Source: Paralithodes platypus (Eukaryota > Arthropoda > Malacostraca > Decapoda > Lithodidae). Taken from it: a stretch of 64,000 nt of DNA. The notes beneath the pieces were generated by a model. It searched no databases, was not told the DNA's origin, and saw nothing but the letters and a program-made list of their open reading frames with translations. This document shows positions 20,876 to 31,345 of this stretch, piece after piece. Within the stretch, counting starts at the first letter, position 1. The number at the start of each line of letters is the position of its first letter. The stretch is taken from the NCBI GenBank assembly GCA_032716605.1, contig CM064519.1, positions 24,576,191-24,640,190 on the forward strand, given 5' to 3'. The position numbers were made by a program, and so were the translations under genes.

Positions 20876-21441
20876 ATGAGAGGCACTCAATTCCTGGCAG
20901 CAGCCTCCACGAACCAAGACCACCCACTAAACTACATGGCAACACACCCACAGACACCAAGAAATATCAAAACAACACCCAGCACACGGTATCACACACA
21001 ATTATTGTCCTCTCTCCCTCCCTGCCCACCCCGAACCAACTTCCAGAAGCACATCCATACTCATATCTCTCACCGATCCATCCAATCACTCACAGACAAC
21101 ACACAGCTGCATGCACGACCTCCCGAAATCCATCCTTCCGAATCCTCCCTTCCTCGCGAGGACAGAGTCCACCTGGCCAGGCTGAGATGCGGACACCATC
21201 CAGCTCTCCTGAGCTATCAGAAGAGACTGGATGACTCCGTTGTCGACGCCTGCCCGGGATGTAACAGCACCCCATACCATTAAACACATCATAGAAGACT
21301 GCATTTCACACAACCACTTACGCCAACAACACATCTACACTCAATGAGAGCTCTGTGGGAAAGCCCGATCGTGGTCATGGCCTTTCTCAGGGACTCGGGG
21401 CTGTTCGGCCAGGCAGCTTAGGGAACAACAACAACAACAAC
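20876..21441 (+). mobile_element. LINE fragment L with (CAA)n tail
   Basis: Flanked by AACCTAAAAC at 20866-20875 and 21442-21451. It encodes the C-terminal zinc motif of a Jockey/I-type LINE: LARLRCGHHPALLSYQKRL, then CPGC and, after a one-base frame change, HIIEDC. Its last 60 or so bases (CTGTTCGGCCAGGCAGCTTA then GGGAACAACAAC) match the 3' end of the S family. It is the likely autonomous partner of S. Confidence 0.82.
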
Positions 21442-21493
21442 AACCTAAAACCGAGTCAACAATGTTCAGAAGTTAAGAAGGCAAACAAAATAA

Positions 21494-22024
21494 TTGGCTT
21501 TAGGGTCATTTGAGCATAAATCCAAAGAAGTTATCCTAACCCTTTACAATTCCTTAGTCCGCCCTCTTCTGGAATACTGCGTTCAATCCTGGTGCCCTTA
21601 TTACCAAAAAGATATAAACAAGCTAGAACGAGTTCAACGTAGAGTTACCAAAATGATACCTAGCCTAAAGAACAAACCATACGAAGAGCGTCTTAGAGAA
21701 TTAAATCTATTTCCTTTAACCCAGCGCAGATTAAGAGGTGACTTAATTCAAGTGTTCAAAATCATCAAAGGCATCGACAATATGAACTGTAGTAAGTACT
21801 TCACTATCGACCAATCTAATTACACGCGGGGAAATGGTTGCAAAATTATTGGTAAATCTTTTAACTCACACGAATCTAAGAATGTCTTCTTCAATCGAGT
21901 TGTCAACTTGTGGAATGGGCTTCCCCGAAACGTTATAGACTGCATCACCGTTGATTCATTTAAACTCCGCCTAGACAAATATCTCGCATCAAACCCGCGA
22001 TTGACTGCGTTTGTAAATGAATAA
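21494..22024 (+). pseudogene. B1 ORF2 C-terminal domain
   Basis: 176 codons open to a stop at 22022: LYNSLVRPLLEYCVQSWCPY, KMIPSLKNKPYEERLRELNL, then NGLPRNVIDCITVDSF. This is the CR1-type C-terminal domain that follows the reverse transcriptase. Nearly identical stretches occur in B2, B3 and B4. Confidence 0.9.
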
Positions 22025-22241
22025 CTTTATTTTATCCCCCCTCAGTTACTAACCCATATGTCCTCTACTAACTTCCTAAACCTGCCACGGACATTAGTTC
22101 CAGGGCAGTAATTCCCTTTCCAATGTTCCCTTACCCACTCTAAACCACTGTTTGGACACTTGATCCTCAGTGTTTTGGAGGACAAGTAACCTAGAAGGGT
22201 CACTAGATCTGTTGTTGCTTGATTTCCTTTGTACTCCTTTG

Positions 22242-22833
22242 TACCTTGCCCCCTCACGCCACGCTGACCGATTCGACGATGGAGTCCTCTGATCCTGCCA
22301 ATGGTGTCAATGTGATGGGCTCCCCTACTGACTCGCCATGCACCGCCTTTGCTTCTCAACAGTGCTCCTTCACTCTCCCTGCCGGCAAATGTGGATGCTC
22401 AGCATGTTTCACGAACTATATGGCTGCTCACATGCAGTCCTCGGATCCTGTCACCATTACTCAACAGGTTACTCAATTTCTTTCCACTCGCACGCCTCCT
22501 GATGATGTAACGGGTTATGGCCCCGAGTGTTTGTGCATTGCTCATCTTCGCGGCCGCATAGCGGACCCTGACACGCTCCTCTCCAAACTTCGTTTGCAAT
22601 TCTCTGTTCTTCAATCTAATTTCCCTTCCACCGTTACCAGTTCCGCCTCAGCTCTCAATCCTTCTGCCCACCATAGGACCCCTCCTCCTACTCCACCCTC
22701 CCTTTCCCCTTCCCCTGTCAGATGCGCACAACCGCCCTCTGTTGTACCAAAAGATAAACGTTACCTTGCCTCTGTGAGGAGGTCTCAAAATCACGATAAC
22801 CTGACAGTACTCACCCCCGATAATGCTCAATAA
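22242..22833 (+). CDS. I-element ORF1, C-terminal piece with second CGCxAC/CxCxxH module
   Basis: Resumes in frame at the TSD (TLPPHATL) and ends at the stop 22831-22833. It holds KCGCSAC at about 22387-22407, a helical stretch, TRTPPDDV, and ECLCIAHL at about 22525-22548. Layout and spacing repeat the module of the previous piece. The tail is Pro/Ser-rich. The stop overlaps the ORF2 start (ATG 22823) by 11 bases. Confidence 0.82.
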
Positions 22834-22936
22834 CATTATCCAGTGGAATCTAAATGGCTATCGGGCTCGCTCTCGCTTGGGCGAGCTGCAAAGACTCCTC
22901 CGACTCCGGCGGCATTGCCTAAAACCCATTCCATAA
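22823..22936 (+). CDS. I-element ORF2, first piece (start of endonuclease)
   Basis: Begins MLNNIIQWNLNGYRARSRL, the first strand of an APE-type endonuclease, in a frame that overlaps the end of ORF1. This suggests ORF2 translation by reinitiation. It is cut at KPI by the L2-like insertion and resumes at 26541 (VCLQHIGNY). Confidence 0.85.
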   Translation: MLNNIIQWNLNGYRARSRLGELQRLLRLRRHCLKPIP

Positions 22937-22942
22937 TAAATG

Positions 22943-25654
22943 TTCCTAGGCCTAGGGGATCCGGGTGGTGGAGTGGCAGTTGTCTACTCCACATCTCTGG
23001 TGAATATCTTGCAAATAAGCCATAACCCAGCCCCTCTTTATTATGAACTGTTGGAAGTGGAAATAAAACTCCATCAACAAATTCTAAGAATGGCAGTTGT
23101 CTATAGGCCTGGCCATCGTGGCACAGATAGGGGTTTTATGGAAGAGTTTGGGCAGTTTCTTGAGGAATTTTCTGCTAAAACCAGAAGACTTTTGATATGT
23201 GGAGATTTTAATTACTGGGTTGACAGCCCTCATCTGAAGCCATTCTCTCCTGAGTTCCTTGAGTTGACTGATCAGAACAATTTTGTAAACCATGTGTCCC
23301 ACCCAACTCATATCTTAGGACACACCCTTGACTTGGTTTTCTCTCCTGTGGGTTGTGGTGGTGTTCTGGATGTTGATGTTGAGAATGCTGACCCTAATAC
23401 CTCTGATCATGCTTTGATTACTTTCAGCTTTGATTTCCCTAAGCCACTCACACATGAAAAAGTAATCAGATTTAGAAATTATAAAAATACAGACCAAAAT
23501 TTGGCTAGCAGTGAATTAAAACAGTACTTGGGAAGTATTGATACTTCCAACCTTACTTCAGATGAGCTGGTGGAGGTACATGGAAATGCACTTAAATTAG
23601 TGTTCGATCATCACTGTCCAGAAGTAGAGAAGAAAATCATAGTACGAGATGATTCACCCTGGTATAGCACTCAAGTTAAATTTCTTAGAAGAGCGCGTAG
23701 AAGAGCTGAACGTGAATGGCGGAAAAATAAAACAGACTCTACATGGTTGCAATATCTGTCAGCCAGAAGAGCCGTGGTCCACACAATCAAAGATGAAAAG
23801 AAAGTGTATTATCAGGGAAAAGTTGACTCATGTGGTAACGACCAGAGGAGGTTGGCTTCAATTGTAAACAGTTTACTTGGAAAAACAAGAGTCAGCTTAA
23901 GACCTTCTGTACCCGATGCCGAGTTGGCTGCCAACTTTGTGGCATTTTTTGCTGGCAAGATAACTCGCATAAGACAGGAACTGGATGATGCTTCTGTTGG
24001 TGAAGAACTTTCAGTTGTACTCCAACCCCGACACATTCCTAATAATGTCTTCTCATCCTTTCACTCAGTAGAGGTGGACATGATCTCGTCCTACATAAGA
24101 AACCTCAATAAAAAATGTTGCCCGTTGGATCCCATAAATGTTTCCAAGCTACCAAGAGTCTATGATCACACAGTTGAGTTTATTTCCAAAATAATTAATA
24201 AGTGCTTCTCTGAAGGTAGCTTCCCACATTCTGAAAAGCATGCACTACTCCGACCTACTCTAAAGAAACCTGGACTTGATGTTGAGAACATGTTGAACTA
24301 TCGTCCTGTCTCCAACCTGTCCTTCATATCAAAGATATTAGAGCGTGCAATACTTGACCAATTACAACCACTACTTCAGCAGAATGAAACTATCCCAATT
24401 TTTCAGTCTGCTTACCGACAGCATCATTCAACTGAAACAGCATTGATTAGAGTACATAATGATCTAGTTGAGAACATTTGCAATGGTGTGGCCTCACTGC
24501 TTGATCTCTCTGCGGCCTTTGACACAGTGGATCACGAGTTGTTATTGAGTGATCTTTATGATTGTGGTGTGTGTGACTCCGCTCTCTTGCTTCTTGGCTC
24601 GTACTTGTCAGGTAGATCCCAGAGTGTGATGGTAAATAAAATGGTCTCGGACTCGACACCCCTGCAGTGTGGTGTTCCGCAGGGATCAGTTTTAGGTTCT
24701 ATCCTATTTATAATTTATATCAGCAGTTTGTCTCTTTTGCTTCGTGCACATAATGTCACCTTTCACTTTTATGCAGATGACACCCAGATTTATGTGAGAA
24801 TCACAAATATAGTTGATATACGGAGTAAGATGGAATTGTTGATGTCTGATATCAAGAAGTGGATGAGAGCGAGAAAACTTAAACTAAATGATGGTAAAAC
24901 TGATATTCTCATCATCCGAGGAAATAGAAGAGCTGGTGATATAGTAGGTGCCCTCTCCATCAATGTGGGTGGATATCAGCTGCGACCGGCCAACTCTGTT
25001 CGAAATCTGGGTGTATATGTGAACTCCCGATTAGATTTCAAAGAGCATGTAAACCAGATAGTTAAAAGTTGTTACTTGCACATCAGAAATCTCTATTTGG
25101 TGAAGCCGTTTATAACCAGACTTTGCCTCCTGACGTTGGTTCACTCATTGGTCTTCTCTCGTGTTGATTATTGCAATGCCCTGTTGGTGGGTCTTCCAAA
25201 TTATATTTTTATGAAAGTTCAGTCTGTTCTTAACAGGGCCGCAAGACTCATTTTTGGTGTTCTACCTAGAACTCCTACTACATCTCTTCACATAGAACTG
25301 CACTGGCTGCCAGTAAGAGCAAGAATAGAATTTAAGTTGTGTTTGGTGACTTTTAAGGTTCTCAAATTTGGTGAGCCTAGGTACCTTGCGGAGCTGCTCA
25401 GGCACCCACCGGCACACCATGGTGTAGTTGTGCGTCATGACAATGACCCTTTTCGTCTCGATGAACCAAGGGCTTTCCAGCAGTCTTCTTTCTTTGAGAG
25501 GTCATTCTCCTACATGGCTCCGAGGTTGTATAACAGGTTGCCGCTGTCCATGAGACAACTGAGTTCTGTTGAATGCTTCAAGAGACAACTTAAGACTTTT
25601 CTCTTTGAGATAAGCTATGATCTTGAGAGAGGTGTCATGACAGATGGCTATAGA
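22943..25654 (+). CDS. L2-like endonuclease-reverse transcriptase (uninterrupted, 5' truncated)
   Basis: About 900 codons without a stop. Endonuclease part: ICGDFNYWVDSP, DLVFSPVG, SDHALITFSF. Reverse transcriptase: [53 protein letters not shown] near 24770. The C-terminal domain contains LHWLPVRARIEFK and ends LKTFLFEISYDL. SNLSFISKILER, AFDTVDHE and LHWLPV are typical of the CR1/L2 branch. The N-terminal part of the endonuclease and any ORF1 are lost, so the copy cannot act alone. The poly-T of H gives the last residues of the frame, which are not real. Confidence 0.9.
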
Positions 25655-26336
25655 TTTTTTTTTTTTTTTTTTTTTTTTAAGAGACAATGAACGGAGGAAG
25701 GAAAAACACAGATAAAACAAAAAGGTCCATGTGCCTAAAGGCATCCTCCATTCATAAAATGTTTGTAACAACTGGATTTAAACATTTGTAGATTGTAAGT
25801 TTGTGGAAAGCAATTCGAGGGAAGTGAATTCCAAAGAGTAGTAGCTCTGGGGATAAATGAATTCTGATAAGCAGAAGTTCTGCATTGTGGAGGAGAAAGT
25901 GTAAATTCATGGCGCTCTCAGCTGCCCTAGTTCTACGGGGAAAGATGTGGAGAGGCGGCACAATTGAAGCAAGTTCCTCGGAACAATTGCTGTGAAAATA
26001 TCTGTAGAATAATGCAAGGGATGCAACGTTTCTTCGTATGGATAATGTAGGAAGGTCCTGTGTGATTGCAGGGTTATTGATTAATCTAATAGCTTTATTT
26101 TGAATTTTGTCCAACTGCCTCAATGCAACCACTCCACTTCCACCCCACAGAGGTGAACAGTAATCCATCTGAGAACGCACATGACTTTTATATATCACGG
26201 CCAACTGCTCGTCAGTGAAGAATTCTCGAACTCTGTACAGGAGTCCCAGTTTTTTAGAGGCATTCTTAGCAATGCTTCTAACATAATGTGTCCAGCTCGA
26301 GTTAGTAGTTAATGTTACACCGAGAATGTCAAGAAG
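25655..26336 (-). mobile_element. LINE fragment H, poly-A tailed, 5' truncated
   Basis: The 24-base T run at 25655-25678 is the poly-A tail of an antisense insertion. The minus strand encodes a reverse transcriptase C-terminus (VIYKSHVRSQMDYCSPLWG, LDKIQNKAIRLINNP, FPRRTRAAE), open at 26204-25752. It is a different family from A, B and C. The clade is unresolved. Confidence 0.8.
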
Positions 26337-26540
26337 TGTGATGTGTGTCTGATGTTAGGCTGTTTTGCCACTGCTATTGATTGTTAAATGTGTGTTGTAT
26401 ATATAAGCCTTCTTTTGATGCATTGATTTTGTTCTTTTTTCTTTCTCTTTCCGAGCGCTAGTGAATTCTTCGGAAAAATTGGCGCTTATGAGAAATAAGT
26501 AACATGCTTATTATTATTTTATTATTATTACTCTCTGATG

Positions 26541-26848
26541 TGTGTCTGTTTACAGCACATTGGTAATTACATCTCTCCACCTAAAGATTACCAAGTGGCA
26601 GCAGTTTCCCCGACCGCTGCTTCACATCTTCGTACTGCTATACTTGTCCATCATACTATTCCTTACACTGTACTACCTTTATCGTTCACCCCCTTCCAGT
26701 CAGTTGCGATTACTGTATCTTTGCCTACTCTTCCTTGTCTAACCATCTGTTCTTCGTACAATCAACCGTCATGCGGATATTCCACTTCTTCTTTACAATT
26801 TCTAATGGACCAATTAACTCCCCCGTTCCTGATTCTTGGGGACTTTAA
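26541..26848 (+). CDS. I-element ORF2, second piece (endonuclease)
   Basis: Runs from LQHIGNYISPPKDYQV to LTPPFLILGDFN, where GDFN carries an active-site Asp. TTAA within the Phe-Asn codons is the pB1 target, and the piece at 31098 continues AHSPIWG in phase. Confidence 0.88.
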
Positions 26849-27041
26849 CCCCTCCAACCCGGAAGAGCTCTTGAACGCCCATAACAACCTCGACCCGCGC
26901 AACCCGGAAGGGCTCTTGAACGCCCATTGCTTGCGTGCGTGCTTTCGAATGCCGCGCGTACATTTTTGGTATCATGGGACGGTAGGTGGCGCCACCCGGC
27001 GTAAACGACGCCACAACAACAGTATCTACCCCGACGCCATC

Positions 27042-29912
27042 ATGGACAGTACGCCAAATAGTGATTCCGCTGTGTCCGATACCGTGCTTCCTACGACGCC
27101 CTTGCTAGTTCGTCGCGCCTTACCCCGACGCCATCGCCTAAATGTGTTATCTCCCGGAGGTATTGAGACGACATTGAGACTATATGAGCGTGCTGATGCC
27201 AAGTATAGTGTTGATGATATAGTCAGTGACGACTCCAGTAACTATAAGTCGAGTGATTATGGCCATGAGAGTGAGAAAGAAGAGCAATTCCTGGGATTTG
27301 CGAGAGAACATGACAGTGATGAGAGTGATGAAGGTGATGTACCAGTTGTTGAGGAAGCTGGTTTACCTAAAGACAGTGAACTTGAGAGAGTGAGTGAGTG
27401 GGAGAGTTCAAGGTCACTCACCAAATTTCGCATAAGTGACACGACTCCAAGCCCTTCCCCAGGTAAATCGCCTTTCAAGCTACACTTGTATAAGCAGAAA
27501 ATACTTGAGAAGGCGGCCGCGGCAGCTAGGGAACAAGCAAAAATACTTGGTGAGGATGAGGCTGTGAGTGAGGGTCAGCGTGGTGACCCTTCTCGTCCGC
27601 CATTGTCTCCCTTATCTACCCACGCCACCCAAGATGACCCGGATGCCCCGCATTCTTCCCCACCACCCCCACCATTGCCAAGGGTTGAGGACCCCCCACT
27701 TTCGGTCTATTTGCCTCCTAGGTCCCCCGACAGGAGACATACTGCTGCCGAAAAGGGGAAAGGTAGGAAATATACCAAAAAAATTAAGAAAAGTAAGAGA
27801 GTTTTGTTCGGGGCTCCCGCGGCGTCCACCCCTGCCGGCCCCAGCCATACGTCCCCGCAACTTTCCCCACGGTCCTCCCCACCTCTCCCGCCTTCAACAT
27901 GTCTTCCTGAAGAAGTCTTTGAGCTCGCATCACCAATACCTGGGCCTAGTGACAGTGAAACATTGCTTTCTGTCACTCGTCGCAGGCCAAGGAGCCCAGG
28001 ACCTCGGGGGGACACAGCCTCACCTGCCACTCCTTCCCCACCTCGCCCACCCGCACGCCGCCCACGCATCACTGGTTCCCCGCCAGATTATGTGGGGGCC
28101 ACTGATGATGAAGGGCACCTCTCTGAAGACTCTGGCCATGATTACATAGGTCCACCGTCAGGGCAAGATGACCACTCTGACGATGACTATATGGACATCG
28201 ACGACCCTCGACCCATCCGCTTGGCCCGGCGTCGTGCTGCCCGCCGCCCTGGCCGACGCCCTTGCCGCCCTAGGGCGCGCGCCTCCCGAGTTGGCCGTGG
28301 GCGTGCTGGGCCACCAGCTGGAGCTCCTCGTCAGCGTAGACAAGACCCATTCTACGTTTTTCAGTGGCAAGACGTAGTTGATGGGGATGGATACAACCCT
28401 GATGTGCCAGCTTTTGATGAGGTACTGGAGGGTTCAGGCATTACCCCCAATTTTCCTGCAGGCCCCAATGCTCCACCACACGAACTATTTGAGGCCTTCT
28501 TTGATGAGGAGGTGGTAGGCTATGTTGTCAAAGAGACAAATAAGCAGCACCAATTCCAGGTCCACTTTTTGGGCAAGGTGACCAAGGGCCACATGAGGCA
28601 GTGGACCCCAGTGACTCATAAAGAGTTCATGGTGTTCCTGGCACTCACCATGCTAATGCCTCATGTCAAGAAGCATAGGTTGCCTGACTATTGGATCACC
28701 AATGATCTGATATCCACCCCTGCCTTCGGGAAATATATGTCTCGCGACCGGTACCTTGATATCCTCGCAGCGCTCCATCTTGTCACCAACACCGACGTCC
28801 ACCTCGGTGACAAGCTGTGGAAGATTAGGACGTTGTACGAGATGATGCGAGAACGCTTCACCTCCTACTTCAAGCCCTTCCGCAAGGTCGTCATTGACGA
28901 GTCTCTTGTGCTGTTCCGGGGAAAACTCAGCTTCCGGCAGTACATCCCCTCAAAAAGACATCGCTTTGGCATAAAATTCTTTGTGCTGTGCGACTGCCAA
29001 ACTGGCTATGTCCTGGACTTCCTGGTCTACAGCGGGAAGGAAGGGGACTTGCTTGTGGACCCCCTCATTGGCTTTGGCGGAGCAGTGGTGCAAGCCATGA
29101 TGGACCGCTACTTTCACAAGAATCACGTCCTCTACACGGACAATTATTACACGTCCCCCACTCTCTCACAGTACCTGCATGAGCGCAAGACGGGGACTGT
29201 AGGCACAGTACGAGGGAAAAGGAAGGGCATGCCACCTTTCCCTCCAAAGACCAAAAAAGGTGATGTGTTGAAGAAGAAGTCGGGGCCCATTGTGGCTATC
29301 CACTGGCACGACCAGCGGAAGGTCAACCTCCTGACCACCATCCACAAGGGGGAAATGGTGGAGACTGGCAAGGTGGATCGCCGCACCCAGTCCAGGGTGA
29401 CCAAGCCCGATGCTGTCCTGGACTACATCAACATGAGGCTGGTGGACAAGTCCGACATGCAGATAGGCTTCATTGACTGCCTGCGTACCTCGTGCAGATG
29501 GTACAAAAAGTTTTTTCTGCATATGGTGGACATGTCAGTTCTGAATGCCTACAATATATACAAGCTTCGGAATGTGAACACACCCATGAAGTTCAATAGC
29601 CTGCGGAGGTTCCAAAAGCAGGTGTTGACGGAGCTCCTGGAGAAGTATGCTACGCCACAGAGGGCAGTGGCACATCCTGGGCCCGCCGTTATTGACCGCT
29701 TGCAGTGTGCTCAATACTTGATTAGGCACAGGCTTGGTTCCCTGCCTCAGAATGAATCAGGAAGAACACAGCAGAAACGGTGCCATGTCTGCTACAACAG
29801 CAGGGTGAGGCCGAGGCCAGGTAAAAAGTCAACCATGGAGTGTGTGGAGTGCAAGGTGGCACTCTGTGCTTTAGAGTGCTTCTTTGATTACCACTCCAAG
29901 CTGGAGTTCTAA
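27042..29912 (+). CDS. piggyBac transposase (DDE_Tnp_1_7), 956 residues, uninterrupted
   Basis: Cut-and-paste transposase acting on TTAA sites. The core starts near residue 435 (DPFYVFQWQDVV). Three catalytic Asp fit the family: D619 (VVIDESLVLFRGK), D700 (LYTDNYYTSP) and D802 (LVDKSDMQIG), with spacings of 81 and 102, close to the 78 and 101 of the original piggyBac. A cysteine-rich C-terminal finger (CHVCYNSRVRP, then CVECKVALCALECF) serves for end binding in this family. The first 434 residues are an extra, acidic then Pro/Ser/Arg-rich region, probably disordered. Family members are usually 500-650 residues long. Start at 27042 (MDSTPNSDSAV) is the first Met inside the element; the frame is open further upstream only by running out of the host LINE. 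No stop or frameshift. Confidence 0.93.
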   Translation: MDSTPNSDSAVSDTVLPTTPLLVRRALPRRHRLNVLSPGGIETTLRLYERADAKYSVDDIVSDDSSNYKSSDYGHESEKEEQFLGFAREHDSDESDEGDVPVVEEAGLPKDSELERVSEWESSRSLTKFRISDTTPSPSPGKSPFKLHLYKQKILEKAAAAAREQAKILGEDEAVSEGQRGDPSRPPLSPLSTHATQDDPDAPHSSPPPPPLPRVEDPPLSVYLPPRSPDRRHTAAEKGKGRKYTKKIKKSKRVLFGAPAASTPAGPSHTSPQLSPRSSPPLPPSTCLPEEVFELASPIPGPSDSETLLSVTRRRPRSPGPRGDTASPATPSPPRPPARRPRITGSPPDYVGATDDEGHLSEDSGHDYIGPPSGQDDHSDDDYMDIDDPRPIRLARRRAARRPGRRPCRPRARASRVGRGRAGPPAGAPRQRRQDPFYVFQWQDVVDGDGYNPDVPAFDEVLEGSGITPNFPAGPNAPPHELFEAFFDEEVVGYVVKETNKQHQFQVHFLGKVTKGHMRQWTPVTHKEFMVFLALTMLMPHVKKHRLPDYWITNDLISTPAFGKYMSRDRYLDILAALHLVTNTDVHLGDKLWKIRTLYEMMRERFTSYFKPFRKVVIDESLVLFRGKLSFRQYIPSKRHRFGIKFFVLCDCQTGYVLDFLVYSGKEGDLLVDPLIGFGGAVVQAMMDRYFHKNHVLYTDNYYTSPTLSQYLHERKTGTVGTVRGKRKGMPPFPPKTKKGDVLKKKSGPIVAIHWHDQRKVNLLTTIHKGEMVETGKVDRRTQSRVTKPDAVLDYINMRLVDKSDMQIGFIDCLRTSCRWYKKFFLHMVDMSVLNAYNIYKLRNVNTPMKFNSLRRFQKQVLTELLEKYATPQRAVAHPGPAVIDRLQCAQYLIRHRLGSLPQNESGRTQQKRCHVCYNSRVRPRPGKKSTMECVECKVALCALECFFDYHSKLEF

Positions 29913-30176
29913 TAATCATAGTGAAAGTGCCAAAGATAATGACAATATGTACAGTATATATATAGGCAAAAAGTGGAAGTAAACCAATTTATTGTTATAC
30001 AAAAGTCATGTATTATGAAAACATTTATACAAATACAATTACACCATAATATGTGAAAGTGACACATATGTATATACCAAGTGACATTCATATGATTAGA
30101 ACCTATAGAAATATATAAATCAGTGAAAAAAGACACAATAAATTGTATATAAAACGTTTACAAATCATATAACTAA

Positions 30177-30705
30177 GTGAAAGTGACACAAGACCGAATA
30201 TTTGATGGCCAAAGTATAATAAACACCTGTGATAACGAATAATCAGTGCCTAATACAACAATAACCTACCTCAATTACTAATAAAATGTACGGTATCGAG
30301 TGAAAATGAGCATTATCAGTGACAGTGACACTCTCTAAAGCATATTTGTCAAAGTGAAAGTGACACAAGACCTAATATTTGATGGCCAAAGTATAATAAA
30401 CACCTGTGATAACGAATAATCAGTGCCTAATACAACAATAACCTACCTCAATTACTAATAAAATGTACGGTATCGAGTGAAAATGAGCATTATCAGTGAC
30501 AGTGACACTCTCTAAAGCATATTTGTCGAAGTGAAAGTGACACAAGACCTAATATTGGTGGCCAAAGTATAATAAACACCTGTGATAACGAATAATCAGT
30601 GCCTAATACAACAATAAGCTACCTCAATTACTAATCAAATGTACGGTATCGAGTGAAAATTAGCAATATCAGTGACAGTGATACCCTAATAAACATATTT
30701 TATAT
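30177..30705 (+). repeat. tandem array in pB1, three units of 177 bp
   Basis: Units start GTGAAAGTGACACAAGACC at 30177, 30354 and 30531, an exact period of 177. Units differ by few bases, so the array is young. It lies after the transposase stop, between the gene and the right end. AGTGACA-type motifs recur within each unit. Confidence 0.93.
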
Positions 30706-31097
30706 AATTGGCCTCAAAATAACTAGAAAATATCAAATAAACATCACATTCTCAATATCAAACACTAAAATCGTCTAAGGGAGATAAATACTTTGGCGCG
30801 ACGAGCGGCTAGGTGCGTCGTAGCCATGGCCGGGGCGACGCGTCCGAACGCGGGAAGAATTTGCCGCCGAAAAGCACTCGTCTTCCCGCGCTCACCATTA
30901 TGCAACCAGAGGGGCTAGAGACCTCTACTCAACGCCATTCGACAGAGGAAGGTTTGTGGAACATTATTCTTTTTTATTCACAACATTACATGCCATATTC
31001 ATTGACTTACAGAGTAGTTAACATAGGCCAAAGATCATCAAAACACCCGGTACCGCAGCACAGTCGCAAGCTATAGCCCCCGGGGCTGGAGGGTTAA

Positions 31098-31281
31098 TGC
31101 ACATTCCCCGATCTGGGGTTGCCCTTCCACTGATACTCCTGGCCGCCATATTGAGTCTATTATTAGTCAGACTTCTTTATGTTGCCTAAATCTCGGAGTC
31201 CCCACTTACCGATCTCATATACATGATACGTACTCTGCCATTGATATCTCGCTTGCCTCTGCATCCGTGGCCTCTCACTTT
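31098..31281 (+). CDS. I-element ORF2, third piece (endonuclease)
   Basis: Continues AHSPIWGCPSTDTPGRHIES to YSAIDISLASASVASHF. The C1 insertion follows. The next piece at 36717 opens EWSLVDDRFSS, the expected continuation. Confidence 0.85.
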
Positions 31282-31345
31282 GCGCAGTGGCAGTATCGTA
31301 ACCAATGAGGTTTAGTTTTCCGAGTGACGTATCTGCTACTGCTGA
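31280..31345 (+). ncRNA. U4 snRNA 5' part (chimeric, pseudo) at the head of C1
   Basis: TTTGCGCAGTGGCAGTATCG followed by TAACCAATGAGGTTTA is near identical to the 5' 36 bases or so of metazoan U4 snRNA. A more diverged continuation follows (CCGAG..GTAT..GCT). The rest of U4, including the 3' stem-loops and Sm site, is absent. It begins exactly where C1 begins inside the I element, so it belongs to the inserted unit. It is not a functional snRNA gene. Confidence 0.75.

Larger units (their letters stand above)
17174..22241 (+). mobile_element. CR1-type LINE family B, copy B1, with four insertions
   Basis: Inserted in I-element ORF1 with duplication TACCTTG at 17167-17173 and 22242-22248. Own sequence: 17174-17537, 17929-18313, 19766-19813, 20294-20875 and 21442-22241. 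Insertions: D2, Tigger-like T (with MITE m4), MITE m5 and LINE fragment L. It is 5' truncated and ends in the CTTTGTACTC-type tail. Empty-site sequence for each insertion can be read in copies B2 and B3. Confidence 0.9.
22937..26540 (+). mobile_element. L2-like LINE, 5' truncated, with H inserted in its 3' UTR
   Basis: Starts inside the endonuclease (GGGVAVVYSTSL) and ends with the L2-style 3' end GAATTCTTCGGAAAAATTGG then CGCTTATGAGAAATAAGTAA and (TTA)n near 26510-26532. H (25655-26336) interrupts it. The borders on the I element are exact to within a few bases. Confidence 0.85.
26849..31093 (+). mobile_element. autonomous-looking piggyBac element pB1
   Basis: 4.2-kb element between TTAA at 26845-26848 and 31094-31097, inserted in the GDFN motif of the I element. 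Ends: CCCCTCCAACCCGG left, CCCGGGGCTGGAGGG right. Subterminal AACCCGGAAGRGCTCTTGAA is duplicated near 26858 and 26899. It contains one uninterrupted transposase gene and a 177-bp tandem array. Its ends match MITEs m2, m4 and m6. Confidence 0.93.

Noticed and set aside
25752..26204. Independent host gene on the minus strand
   Set aside because: The protein is a LINE reverse transcriptase C-terminus followed by a poly-A tail, hence retroposed fragment H.
26541..27041. Treating the whole open frame from 26538 to 29912 as one 1124-residue gene
   Set aside because: Its first part is I-element endonuclease. TTAA at 26845 marks the piggyBac border, and the transposase start is best placed at 27042.
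31280..31345. Functional U4 snRNA gene
   Set aside because: Only the 5' part matches. The 3' stem-loops and Sm site are missing and the sequence runs into a LINE 5' UTR.
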